A stretch of DNA of 64,000 nucleotides, taken from positions 21,171-85,170 of the forward strand of contig CACBYC010000003.1 in assembly GCA_902543405.1 (NCBI GenBank). Reading direction: 5' to 3'. Positions within the stretch are counted from its first letter, which is position 1. The number at the start of each line of letters is the position of its first letter. This stretch comes from an uncultured Pelagibacteraceae bacterium. Lineage in GTDB: Bacteria > Pseudomonadota > Alphaproteobacteria > Pelagibacterales > Pelagibacteraceae. The position numbers and the translations under genes are program-made. Positions 25,146-34,311 of the stretch are shown here, in pieces. The notes beneath the pieces are model-generated. The model was not told the origin of the DNA. It saw only the letters and a program-made list of their open reading frames with translations, and did not search any database.

Positions 25146-26687
25146 TTAAAGCTTATTATCTTCCATTGCTACACCAACAGAGTAAGCTTTTCTTACATTA
25201 TCTTTTCCTACTCTATTAAGTATATCATTCCACTGTTTGGCAGCTTCATCTAAAGCAGCTTGTGGAGACAATTGTCCGGCTAAAGCTTTTGCTGCAGCAG
25301 TTGCTAGTGCAGCATTAAACTCAAATGTACCTGGAACTCTTAATGGAAATACTCTATTTTTACTTTCTTCCATTTTTGCAAGAGTATCTACATAAGACTC
25401 TGCAATATCTTTGTCCCAACCGATTTGTGTCCAAACTTCAGCTTTAAAGTCATCATTTCTAAATGGATTTACTCCAAATCTACCAATTCCTATATCAGCT
25501 TGGTGATTTGCTTCGTTGGCAAAGAAACACAAATAGTCAAATGCCATTTCTTTCTCTTTACTTTTCTTAGCAACTCCAACTGCCCATCCCCATACGAAGA
25601 AAGGAGCTTGGTTAAAACCTTCATCCCAAGAATTAGACTTTCTATTCCAAACTTTCATAGCACCTGGTAATTGTGCAGCTCCAACTTTATTGTTAATTGG
25701 GCTGTCAGGTTGCATCGCTGCAACAAATGCGTCATCCCATGAAAAACTAAATAAAGTTTGTCCACCACCAAATGATCCAATTTCATCACCTAGACCGAAG
25801 TTAATTCCTCCTGGTGGAACGTATTTAGTAGCCGCAACCCAGTCAGTTAGAGCTTCTACAAAACCAGGATTATTAATAAGTGGAGTCATTGTCTCTAGAT
25901 CAAAGAAAAAACCACCTGGTGTTTTAGGGTTTTTAGAATAAGCAGCTGATCTAGAATAGAAAGCAGCATACATAAGGTCATCTTTTTTCATTACTTCTGC
26001 TGATCCATATTCTTTCTCACCATCACCATCCCAGTCCCAATCATTAAAGTAAGCAGCCATTTCTCCATACTCTTTCCAAGTTTGTGGAACCCTTAACTCT
26101 TTACCAGTGTCGGCTTTATATTTTTTTTGATATTCAGGATTATCAATGACATCTTTTCTATATTTAAGATAGTGTCTATCTCCATCAACTGGAAACTGAT
26201 ACATAACACCATCCCAAGAAGCTACACCAATATGAGATGGAGTAACGTCTTGCATTTGTTTCATCTCAACATATTTTTTTGGCACTGGCTCTAAGTATCT
26301 TCTCCAGTCATTAATGAAATTAGAAAATCCAAATACGATATCATATGGAGCTTGACCTGCTTGGAAAGGAACCATAGCTTTTGCATATAGATCTCCAGCA
26401 GGAGTATGAGTTACATCAACTTTTGCTCCAGTTAACTTAGCAAACTGTTCAGCATGAAGAGCTGTTGGCTCACCCATAACTGGTACAGCATGCGTATTTA
26501 TTTTTAGTGTTTTACCAGAGTAGTCTTTTTTTGACATTGACTCGTAAGAACACTCACCAGGAATATCCCCAGTATTTTTGATATGTGGAAATTGATCACT
26601 CCACTTATCAGCATACGCAACAGGACTAAATACCAACAAAGCTGATATAAGAGCAGTTACGCAAGTTTTTATTGTCTTCATCTTCAT
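25146..26687 (-). CDS. ABC solute-binding protein, family 1
   Basis: A 513-residue periplasmic receptor with a Sec signal peptide (MKMKTIKTCVTALISALLV, cleavage near VAYA). The mature protein has typical family-1 segments, including VTHTPAGDLYAKAMV, APYDIVFGF and FFVWGWAVGVAKKS. At over 500 residues it is larger than maltose-type receptors (about 400) and similar in size to the glycerol receptor GlpV of rhizobia. The ligand is unknown; a polyol is my best inference from the ATPase pair and adjacent dehydrogenases. A strong GAGAGG Shine-Dalgarno precedes the ATG. Confidence 0.9.
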   Translation of the reverse strand: MKMKTIKTCVTALISALLVFSPVAYADKWSDQFPHIKNTGDIPGECSYESMSKKDYSGKTLKINTHAVPVMGEPTALHAEQFAKLTGAKVDVTHTPAGDLYAKAMVPFQAGQAPYDIVFGFSNFINDWRRYLEPVPKKYVEMKQMQDVTPSHIGVASWDGVMYQFPVDGDRHYLKYRKDVIDNPEYQKKYKADTGKELRVPQTWKEYGEMAAYFNDWDWDGDGEKEYGSAEVMKKDDLMYAAFYSRSAAYSKNPKTPGGFFFDLETMTPLINNPGFVEALTDWVAATKYVPPGGINFGLGDEIGSFGGGQTLFSFSWDDAFVAAMQPDSPINNKVGAAQLPGAMKVWNRKSNSWDEGFNQAPFFVWGWAVGVAKKSKEKEMAFDYLCFFANEANHQADIGIGRFGVNPFRNDDFKAEVWTQIGWDKDIAESYVDTLAKMEESKNRVFPLRVPGTFEFNAALATAAAKALAGQLSPQAALDEAAKQWNDILNRVGKDNVRKAYSVGVAMEDNKL

Positions 26688-26704
26688 TTCCTCTCTTTTG
26701 TTAT

Positions 26705-27766
26705 TTATGGAACTAACACTGCACGACCTTTGACTTTTCCATCATTAAGATCATGTAGCGCTTTGTTAGCATCGTCTAATCTATATTCAGCCATTGAAAG
26801 TTTGACCAACCCCTTGTCAGCCAACTCCATTAGTTCATATAATTCAGACCACGTTCCTACTAAATTTCCTATAATATTTCTTTCGGTAAAAATCACATCT
26901 ACTGCAAGTATTTTAATTTCTTCACCATATCCTACAATATAAAAGTAACCACCAGGCCTTGTCATATTTAAACCCATTGATGTTGATCCTTTCTCACCAA
27001 CAAAATCTATGACAGCCTCAGCACCTTTTCCTTTGGTAAGTTCTTTTACTTTCTCTACTTCATTACCATCAATCAAAACTCCATGATCTCCACCTAAAGA
27101 CATTGCGTGATCAAGTGCTTTTTGGGATTTCTCAACAATAATAATATGAGCTGCACACATTGCCCTTAAGCATTGAATTGCTATATGACCTAAACCACCA
27201 GCACCAATAACTACACAACTATCTCCTGGCAATAAAAGCCTAGTTGCTTTTTTAACAACTCTATAAGCTGTAAGTCCAGCATCTGAAAATGGTGCTACAT
27301 CTTTTGGGGTTAGAATTTTAGGAATTTTAATTAAATTTCTAACACTAGTTTTTAGCAATTCAGAATAACCTCCTTCTTTCATACTCAATCCTGGAAATGC
27401 TCCTGCCTCAGCATGCATATCATTACCTCTTCTACAATCTAAACAAGTCCCATCTGTGCCTGATATTAAGGGATGAAGAATAACAGGGTCCCCTTTTTTA
27501 AAATTTGTTACGTCTTTGCCGACCTCCTCAATCCAACCAGCATTTTCATGACCCATAACACATGGAAGTAAATCTCCATCTGGATCTTGAATGTGTTTCC
27601 ATACACCCTCAATAATATGTAAATCTGTTCTACAAACTCCTGCAGCACCTATTTTTACTATCACATCTGATGATTTTTCTAATTTTGGATCTGGCATTTC
27701 TTGTTCTGTGACCCAAACTTCTTCTTTCATTTCTGGATCATACTTGTGCAAAACCTGAGCTTTCAT
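26705..27766 (-). CDS. zinc-dependent alcohol dehydrogenase (NAD, MDR family)
   Basis: A 353-residue medium-chain dehydrogenase. Catalytic zinc ligands are Cys45 (GVCRTDLH), His73-Glu74 (GHENAG) and probably Asp162. The nucleotide fold has GAGGLGHIAIQ, and Glu at the end of strand two (VEKSQKA) indicates NAD. The structural-zinc lobe keeps only Cys108 and Cys111 of the usual four cysteines. It probably oxidises an alcohol delivered by the adjacent ABC importer, whose binding-protein gene starts 17 bases downstream. GAGAGG precedes the ATG. Confidence 0.9.
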   Translation of the reverse strand: MKAQVLHKYDPEMKEEVWVTEQEMPDPKLEKSSDVIVKIGAAGVCRTDLHIIEGVWKHIQDPDGDLLPCVMGHENAGWIEEVGKDVTNFKKGDPVILHPLISGTDGTCLDCRRGNDMHAEAGAFPGLSMKEGGYSELLKTSVRNLIKIPKILTPKDVAPFSDAGLTAYRVVKKATRLLLPGDSCVVIGAGGLGHIAIQCLRAMCAAHIIIVEKSQKALDHAMSLGGDHGVLIDGNEVEKVKELTKGKGAEAVIDFVGEKGSTSMGLNMTRPGGYFYIVGYGEEIKILAVDVIFTERNIIGNLVGTWSELYELMELADKGLVKLSMAEYRLDDANKALHDLNDGKVKGRAVLVP

Positions 27767-27879
27767 TTTATTCCTCTCGATTAAAAATTTATTTTTAAAT
27801 TGTAGATTGAATCAAAAAATATGTCTAGGCAACATACCTTTTTTTTGTCACAGGAATTAAATAGTACAACTTGAGATTG

Positions 27880-28833
27880 TTAGTTAACTTTATTTTTGCA
27901 GTGTCCAGTTTTGAAGTATTCATCCAAATTGTCGATAGCTAAATTAGCCATGGCTGTTCTAGTTTCCTTTGTAGCACTGCCCAAATGAGGAAGAATAAAT
28001 GCGCTTTTATGTTTGTAATAACCTTTGTTTAGGTTTGGCTCATTTTTATATACATCTAACCCAACTGCATAAACTTTTCTTCTGTCTAACGCATCAACCA
28101 TTGCCTCGTCTTCAATTATATCCCCTCTTGCAACATTAGTAACTACTGCACCTTTTGGTAAGTATTCGATTGTATCTTTATTAATCATATCAATTGTTTC
28201 TTTTGATGCTGGACAACATACAGATAACACATCTGATACAGATAGAAGATCTTTTAAATTATCATGATAAATTGCACCTTGTTCTTTTTCCTCACTAAGT
28301 TTTGATCTGTTATGATAATGAATTATCATTCCAAGAGATTTAGCAACTTTTGCAATTTTTTGTCCAATTCTTCCCATTCCTAAAATACCTAATCTTGTAC
28401 CTGTAAGTTGTTTTCCAATTAATAAATCTGCTGACCAAACCCATCCACCTTCTCTAGCTCTTTCAATTCCCTCAGAAGCTCTTCTACAAGCACCAAGAAT
28501 TAAAAGAACTCCTATTTCTGCTGTTGCATCAGTTAAAACATCTGGAGTATTAGTTACAGCTATTCCTCTTTTTTTTGCAGCTTCTAAATCAATATTTCCA
28601 AATCCAACTGCAAAATTAGAAAGTATTTTTACTGAGTCTGGTAATTGATTAATTGTTTCAGCATCTAACTTATCTGTTAAAGCTGATAGTATTCCATCAC
28701 ATCCTTCACTCATTTCAATTAATTTTTTTTGTGAATATAGTTCATCATTAAGATTTAAATTTGCATCAAAGATTTCTTTTGCTTTATCCTCACAAGATCT
28801 TAGCAATCTTCTGGTGACCAATATTTTTTTCAT
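27880..28833 (-). CDS. D-isomer-specific 2-hydroxyacid dehydrogenase (glyoxylate/hydroxypyruvate reductase-like)
   Basis: A 317-residue dehydrogenase that interconverts 2-oxo acids and D-2-hydroxy acids. The Rossmann motif is GILGMGRIGQ, and HNRSK after strand two favours NADP(H). Catalytic Arg236 (NVARGD), Glu265 (YKNEP) and His283 (PHLGSAT) are all present. Length and motifs fit the GyaR/GhrB group. Its neighbours are D-lactate dehydrogenase-like and L-hydroxyacid oxidase genes, so it likely balances glyoxylate, hydroxypyruvate or similar. Confidence 0.9.
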   Translation of the reverse strand: MKKILVTRRLLRSCEDKAKEIFDANLNLNDELYSQKKLIEMSEGCDGILSALTDKLDAETINQLPDSVKILSNFAVGFGNIDLEAAKKRGIAVTNTPDVLTDATAEIGVLLILGACRRASEGIERAREGGWVWSADLLIGKQLTGTRLGILGMGRIGQKIAKVAKSLGMIIHYHNRSKLSEEKEQGAIYHDNLKDLLSVSDVLSVCCPASKETIDMINKDTIEYLPKGAVVTNVARGDIIEDEAMVDALDRRKVYAVGLDVYKNEPNLNKGYYKHKSAFILPHLGSATKETRTAMANLAIDNLDEYFKTGHCKNKVN

Positions 28834-28842
28834 TAAGATAGA

Positions 28843-30216
28843 TTAATTCAAATCGAAAATTTTGCCAGGATTCATAATATTATTTACATCTATCGATCTT
28901 TTAATAGATTTCATAACAGGTACGTTATCTGGGTGTTCCCTAAGTAAATAATGTTTTTTTTGAAGCCCTATACCATGTTCTCCGGTTATAGTTCCTTCAA
29001 GTTCAAGTGCTTTATTGATTAAATCATCACTATATTGTCTTATTCTTTTTTGTTTATCTTCATCGTCTGGATCATAAAGAACTATAGAATGAAAATTTCC
29101 ATCACCAACATGACCTACCATTGGAGCAGTTAGGCCCAGCTTTTGAACTTCTTTTTCTGCCCATGAAATACACTCAACTAATCTTGAAATTGGAACACAA
29201 ACATCTGTAGAATAAACTTTCATATCATTTCCTAATGCTTTAACGGAATAGTAAACATCATGTCGTGCTTTCCATAATTTTTTTTGCTCCTCAGGAGATG
29301 ATGCCCATTGAAAATCACTTCCACCATTACTTTTTGAAATTTCTTCTACAATTCCAATATTTTCATTATTTGATGCTTCACTACCATGAAATTCAAAAAA
29401 TAGAGTAGGTGACGCTTTTATATTATCTAATTTAGAATACTTAATACTAATTTCCATTTGATCTTTATTAAGCATTTCAATTCTAGCAATTGGAACACCA
29501 TACTGAATAACTTCTTGTGATGCTTTAACTGCAGAGTCTAAATCTGGAAAATAGCATACTGCACTCATTATACTTTCAGGTATTGGTGATAATCTTAATT
29601 GTACCTCAGTAATTATTCCAAGCGTTCCCTCTGAACCTATGAATAAATTTGTTAAATTATATCCTGCAGAGGTTTTTTTCGTTCTAGCTCCTGTTTTAAT
29701 AATATCTCCATTTGGAAGAACAACTGTTAGACCTGAAATTACAGTTCTCATAGTTCCATATTTCACAGCCATTGTACCTGAAGCTGATGTGGCTGCCATT
29801 CCACCAAGAGCAGCATCTGCACCTGGATCGATTGGAAAGAAAACTCCATCTTCTCTTAAATATTCATTTAATTGTTTTCTTGTTACATTTGCTTGAACCC
29901 TACAATCAAAGTCTTCAGCATTTACACTTAAAACCTTATTCATTTTTTCTAAAGAAATTGTTATTCCGTTTTGATTTCCAACAACATGACCTTCTAAAGA
30001 AGTTCCAGTACCAAAAGGAACAACTGGTATTTTGTGCTCGTTACATAACTTTAATAATTGTGAAACTTCCTCATTTGTTTCGGGAAATACTACTGCTTTT
30101 GAAAGAATTGGATCATACGTGTCTTCACCTCTTGCATAATTTGCTCGCGTGGACTCTGATGTTGAAAATCTTCCGTTAAAGATTTTTTTCAATTCTGTCT
30201 GGACAATCTCATTCAT
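28843..30216 (-). CDS. FAD-linked D-lactate dehydrogenase (cytochrome type)
   Basis: A 457-residue flavoprotein of the FAD_binding_4 (VAO) family, with VPFGTGTSLEGHV and DPGADAALGGMAATSASG in the FAD domain, GSEGTLGIITEV, and the C-terminal HVGDGNFHS and GTITGEHGIGLQKK segments. The sequence resembles mitochondrial LDHD and bacterial D-lactate or D-2-hydroxyacid dehydrogenases more than GlcD, which needs GlcE and GlcF; those are absent here. It would oxidise a D-2-hydroxyacid to a 2-oxo acid and pass electrons to cytochrome c or quinone. Confidence 0.9.
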   Translation of the reverse strand: MNEIVQTELKKIFNGRFSTSESTRANYARGEDTYDPILSKAVVFPETNEEVSQLLKLCNEHKIPVVPFGTGTSLEGHVVGNQNGITISLEKMNKVLSVNAEDFDCRVQANVTRKQLNEYLREDGVFFPIDPGADAALGGMAATSASGTMAVKYGTMRTVISGLTVVLPNGDIIKTGARTKKTSAGYNLTNLFIGSEGTLGIITEVQLRLSPIPESIMSAVCYFPDLDSAVKASQEVIQYGVPIARIEMLNKDQMEISIKYSKLDNIKASPTLFFEFHGSEASNNENIGIVEEISKSNGGSDFQWASSPEEQKKLWKARHDVYYSVKALGNDMKVYSTDVCVPISRLVECISWAEKEVQKLGLTAPMVGHVGDGNFHSIVLYDPDDEDKQKRIRQYSDDLINKALELEGTITGEHGIGLQKKHYLLREHPDNVPVMKSIKRSIDVNNIMNPGKIFDLN

Positions 30217-30253
30217 AATTAAATATTATAGAAATTTCGGTTAAAAATACAGC

Positions 30254-31420
30254 CTATTTAGAAAGCATCTTACCGATATTTTCTAAAGCCTGCTGTATAT
30301 TATCTCTAGATGCGGCAAAACTAAACCTAACGTAATCTTGGCAAGTTTGACCGAACGCAGTTCCTGGTACAATTGCTACACCTGCTTCATGCATTGCTTT
30401 TTTACAAAATTCTGCACCATTCATTCCAGTTCCTTTTACATTTGGAAAAGCATAAAAAGCTCCACCTGGAAGACTGCATTCTATTCCTGGTAAATCGTTT
30501 AAACCTTTATGAATTAAATTTCTTCTTAAAGTAAACTTATCTAACATATCTTTAATTGAATCATCTGGTCCATCCAATGCAGCTATACCAGCAAATTGTG
30601 CTGCTGCATTTACGCAAGATACACTGTTGATTAATAATTTATTCACATGTTCAACTAGTTCTTTTGGCCAAAAACTCCAACCTAATCTCCATCCAGTCAT
30701 TGAATATGCTTTACTCCAACCTTCTAATACAATTAACCTATCTCTTAAATTTTCATAATGAAAAAACGATGGCATTTCCTTGTAGTCAAAAATTTGTCTA
30801 CTATAGATTTCATCGCTTAAGATCGTAACATGTGGATGTTTTTCTAACTCTTTAGCAAAATAATCTATCACTGGTTTTTCAACAAAACTCCCTGTTGGGT
30901 TATTTGGGTTAATTAAAATTAACAATCTAGTTTTATCAGTAATTAAAGATAATATTTTATCTGGATCAAATTTAAGATCTTTGTCTTCAGTAAGATCGTA
31001 TGGTACTGGTGTTGAACCAGTATAATTTATCATTGACTCATAAATTGGAAAGGCAGGTGTAGGATGAATTATTTCTGCTCCTGGTTCACCAAAACATTGA
31101 ATTGCATAACTCATTGTGGGCTTACCACCTGGCATAATCAAAATTCTTTCAGCATCAATATCCGAATTATATCGTTTTTTAATCCATCTTGTTACGGCCT
31201 CTCTACATTCTGGAATTCCGTTAGACATAACATATCCATGATGACCATCGTCTAAAGCTTTTTTTGCAGCTTCAACTACATGTTTTGGTGTTTTAAAATC
31301 TGGTTGACCTAATCCCAAATGTATCATTGGGTGACCCTTTGCTTCTAATGCTTTAGCTTCAGCTAATACGCTGAATGCAGACTCTGTTCCTAAGTTTTCT
31401 AAATTTTTTGCCAGTATCAT
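30254..31420 (-). CDS. class I aminotransferase (aspartate/alanine type)
   Basis: A 388-residue PLP enzyme of fold type I. The PLP Lys is Lys237 in EGWSKAYSMTGWRLG; NPNNPTG (171-177), LSDEIYS (Asp203, Tyr206) and the C-terminal RFSFA Arg for the alpha-carboxylate are present. It moves an amino group between an amino acid and a 2-oxo acid. Its location between hydroxyacid-oxidising flavoproteins suggests it converts their 2-oxo product (for example glyoxylate to glycine or pyruvate to alanine); this is inference. Confidence 0.9.
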   Translation of the reverse strand: MILAKNLENLGTESAFSVLAEAKALEAKGHPMIHLGLGQPDFKTPKHVVEAAKKALDDGHHGYVMSNGIPECREAVTRWIKKRYNSDIDAERILIMPGGKPTMSYAIQCFGEPGAEIIHPTPAFPIYESMINYTGSTPVPYDLTEDKDLKFDPDKILSLITDKTRLLILINPNNPTGSFVEKPVIDYFAKELEKHPHVTILSDEIYSRQIFDYKEMPSFFHYENLRDRLIVLEGWSKAYSMTGWRLGWSFWPKELVEHVNKLLINSVSCVNAAAQFAGIAALDGPDDSIKDMLDKFTLRRNLIHKGLNDLPGIECSLPGGAFYAFPNVKGTGMNGAEFCKKAMHEAGVAIVPGTAFGQTCQDYVRFSFAASRDNIQQALENIGKMLSK

Positions 31421-31485
31421 AATTTTATTTTTTAAAGTGAGAAAACTAACTGAAAAGGTTAACTATGTCTATTAATTAAAATTTT

Positions 31486-32637
31486 TTATCTTCTATAAAT
31501 AATTTTGGACTCATCTAAGTCTCTTATACTTTTGCATCCCATCAATATCATGTTACGTCTTATTTCATCATGCATATTTTGCAATAATCTTTCTACTCCT
31601 TGTTGGCCACCAGCCCCTAAACTAAACAAAAAAGCTTTACCAAAACTACAAGCTGTCGCACCTGCTGCTAAAGCTTTAAGAACATGTGTTCCTCTTCGAA
31701 CTCCACCATCTAAAATTACCTCTAATTTATCTCCAACAGCATCTCTTATAGCTTTTACTTGATCAAAAGGAGATCTAGACCCGTCAAGCTGCCTTCCTCC
31801 ATGGTTCGATATCATTATTGCGGTACATCCTATATCTATTGCTTTTTTAGCATCATCAACTGACATAACTCCTTTAAGTGCAATTGGACCGTCCCATTTT
31901 TTTATACAATACTCTGCGTCTTTCCAATTCATAGCAGGATCATATTGCTCATTTATATATCCCATTACAGATTGGGCAATATTTGTACCCTTATCAACTT
32001 TATCTTTAAGATTTGCTAATTCAAATTTTTTATGCGTAAAATAGTTAAAGACCCACTGAGGTTTCATAGCAAAACTCATTAAACTATCTAAAGTAAATTT
32101 TGGTGGTGTTGTAAAACCTGTTCTATGATCTCTTTCTCTATTTCCAGCAACAATAGTATCAACTGTAATACACATTCCGTTGAAGTTTGCTCTTTTACAT
32201 CTATCAATTAAGTCATTAGTTATCGATTGATCCTTATGAATATACAATTGGAAAATTTTCGGCCCACTTGAAAGATTTGCAATTTCTTCAATCGAAAAGG
32301 AAGCCATGGTAGACATACTGTATATCGTACCAAATTTTTCTGCAGCACGAGCAGAAGCCTTATCTCCATCTGGGTGATATAAACTTTGCATAGCCGTCGG
32401 TGACAAAAAAATTGGCATATCCATCTTTGTTCCAAAGACCTCTGTTTTTAAATCAGGTTCACCAACACTATTTAAAATATTTGGAATTAGATCACAGTCA
32501 TTAAATGAATTTGTATTTCTATTCATTGTAACTTCATCGTCTGCTCCTCCGTCTATATAATGAAAAATAGGTGCAGGAAGTTTTTTTTTTGCTAACTTTC
32601 TAAAGTCATCAAAGTTATAGCAATTACTTAAACTCAT
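31486..32637 (-). CDS. FMN-dependent L-2-hydroxyacid oxidase/dehydrogenase, copy 2 (LldD-like)
   Basis: A 383-residue TIM-barrel flavoprotein of the glycolate oxidase/L-lactate dehydrogenase family. Tyr27 (FHYIDGGADDE), Tyr132 (LYIHKD), Lys255 (ALKG), active-site His279 and Arg282 (SNHGGRQLDG) and the phosphate-binding DGGVRRG are visible. It oxidises an L-2-hydroxyacid such as lactate or glycolate. It aligns without gaps to the adjacent upstream paralogue and overlaps it by one base. The substrate cannot be settled by sequence alone. Confidence 0.9.
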   Translation of the reverse strand: MSLSNCYNFDDFRKLAKKKLPAPIFHYIDGGADDEVTMNRNTNSFNDCDLIPNILNSVGEPDLKTEVFGTKMDMPIFLSPTAMQSLYHPDGDKASARAAEKFGTIYSMSTMASFSIEEIANLSSGPKIFQLYIHKDQSITNDLIDRCKRANFNGMCITVDTIVAGNRERDHRTGFTTPPKFTLDSLMSFAMKPQWVFNYFTHKKFELANLKDKVDKGTNIAQSVMGYINEQYDPAMNWKDAEYCIKKWDGPIALKGVMSVDDAKKAIDIGCTAIMISNHGGRQLDGSRSPFDQVKAIRDAVGDKLEVILDGGVRRGTHVLKALAAGATACSFGKAFLFSLGAGGQQGVERLLQNMHDEIRRNMILMGCKSIRDLDESKIIYRR

Positions 32638-33788
32638 TATACTCTGAATCTTAAGTTACTTCTGTTTAGGTCACTGATTTTTGTGCAACCCATTAGTTTC
32701 ATATCTCGTTGCAGTTCAGTTTTATATTGATGTAATGCTCTTTCTACTCCTGCTTGACCTGCTGCAGCTAAAGCATAAAGATAAAGTCTTCCACCTGAAC
32801 AAGCTTTAGCACCTAAGGATAATGCTTTTAGCATATGAGTTCCTCTGTGAATTCCACCTTCACAAATAACATCAAGTTTATCGCCAACAGCATCAACAAT
32901 TTCTGCAAGTTGATCAAAAGGAGACCTAGAACCATCAAGTTGCCTTCCTCCATGATTAGAAACCATAATACCAGTACATCCAATATCTACAGCTCTTTTT
33001 GCGTCTTCAACACTCATAATACCTTTAAGAGCAAAATGACCCCCCCATTTAGAACAAAGATTTTCAGCATCTTTCCAATTCATGTTTTGATCTAGCATAG
33101 TAGAAAAATAACTTCCAATCGAAGAATTAGTACTTGTACCTTCTTTAACAAAATCTTGAAGATGAGGCAGTTCGAATTTACCTTTTGTCAAATAGTTTAT
33201 TCCCCACATAGGTTTGGTAGCAAAACTAAACAAACTAGATAACGTTAATTTAGGTGGAGAGGTAAAACCTGTTCTCAAATCTCTCTCTCGGTTTCCGCCA
33301 GTTATAGTATCTACTGTTAAAGCCATTACATCAAATTTTGCTGCTTTAGCCCTCTCTAAACAAGAGTCATTTAAGCCTCTATCTTTGTGAAAATAAAATT
33401 GAAACATCTTAGGAGTATCAATCATTGAAGAAATTTCCTCTACACTGACTGTTGCTAAAGCTGAAACGCCAAACATTGTATTAAATTTTTTAGCTGCCTT
33501 TCCTACTGCTCTTTCTCCGTCATAATGGAAAAGTCTTTGTAATGCTGTAGGTGCTAAGTAAAAAGGTAAATCCAATTTTTTTCCAAATATTGTTGTTGAA
33601 AGATCAACATTTTCAACTCCTCTTAAAACATTTGGAACTAAATCAACATCATCAAAAGCACTAGTATTTCTAGCATAAGTTATTTCATCATCAGCTGCAC
33701 CATCAATGTAGTGAAAAATTGGAGAAGGTAATTTTTTTTTGGCTAATTTTCTAAAATCACCAAAATTGTGACAGTCTTTTAAATTCAT
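32637..33788 (-). CDS. FMN-dependent L-2-hydroxyacid oxidase/dehydrogenase, copy 1 (LldD-like)
   Basis: Also 383 residues and collinear with copy 2, so the pair is a tandem duplication. Tyr27 (FHYIDGAADDE), His279 (SNHGGRQLDG) and the phosphate-binding segment are kept, although the glycine-rich phosphate motif reads EGGIHRG instead of DGGVRRG, a change near the FMN phosphate. Substrate-facing segments differ (LAPTALQRLFHYDGE versus LSPTAMQSLYHPDGD), so the two may prefer different hydroxyacids. It is the first gene of the long minus-strand catabolic block. Confidence 0.9.
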   Translation of the reverse strand: MNLKDCHNFGDFRKLAKKKLPSPIFHYIDGAADDEITYARNTSAFDDVDLVPNVLRGVENVDLSTTIFGKKLDLPFYLAPTALQRLFHYDGERAVGKAAKKFNTMFGVSALATVSVEEISSMIDTPKMFQFYFHKDRGLNDSCLERAKAAKFDVMALTVDTITGGNRERDLRTGFTSPPKLTLSSLFSFATKPMWGINYLTKGKFELPHLQDFVKEGTSTNSSIGSYFSTMLDQNMNWKDAENLCSKWGGHFALKGIMSVEDAKRAVDIGCTGIMVSNHGGRQLDGSRSPFDQLAEIVDAVGDKLDVICEGGIHRGTHMLKALSLGAKACSGGRLYLYALAAAGQAGVERALHQYKTELQRDMKLMGCTKISDLNRSNLRFRV

Positions 33789-33797
33789 AAACTTAGT

Positions 33798-34298
33798 TTA
33801 AAATTTTTTTATATAATTAAACATATAACTATTTGCCCCAGGATTATTATCTCCAAGATTTGCATTAGAAATATGATTGTAAGAGAAAGCTATTTCACTT
33901 TTTCTGCTGATATCATAAGAAATTTGAATTTCAGTTTTAAATTCAATCACATGACGGAGATCTTTTCCGTCTCCCTTATCATATAAGCCAGGAGTAAAAC
34001 TTGGTGTTATATTAAAAGAGTTCATATGATAAGTAGTTTGAAAACCTTTATAAATATATTTTGCATTATCTACTGTAAAAAAGAAACCTGTAACTGGATA
34101 AAGTTTGCCTAAAAAACTATCATGATGTGAATTTAAATTAATATATTGAGCTCCAAACAAAGTGGATTTAGCACCTTCATCGCTAAAATCAAAGGTGCCA
34201 GTATATAAGCTCCATTTGTTATCAAAATTCTTGTCATCTGCATTCACAGAACTGAATAAAAAAATAAAAACAACTAATATTTTTAAATAAAATTGCAT
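33798..34298 (-). CDS. PagL-like outer membrane protein (lipid A deacylase family), Glu replaced
   Basis: A 166-residue protein with a signal peptide (MQFYLKILVVFIFLFSSVNA) and amphipathic strands ending in a C-terminal Phe, typical of a small outer membrane beta-barrel. The end contains NHISNANLGDNNPGANSY, the PagL active-site motif with His142 and Ser144. At the position of the third catalytic residue (Glu140 of Pseudomonas PagL) I read Asn156. It may be a lipid A 3-O-deacylase variant or an inactive relative. It lies between the hydroxyacid oxidases and ccmH and may belong to neither. Confidence 0.7.
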   Translation of the reverse strand: MQFYLKILVVFIFLFSSVNADDKNFDNKWSLYTGTFDFSDEGAKSTLFGAQYINLNSHHDSFLGKLYPVTGFFFTVDNAKYIYKGFQTTYHMNSFNITPSFTPGLYDKGDGKDLRHVIEFKTEIQISYDISRKSEIAFSYNHISNANLGDNNPGANSYMFNYIKKF

Positions 34299-34311
34299 AA
34301 AAAATTTGTAT

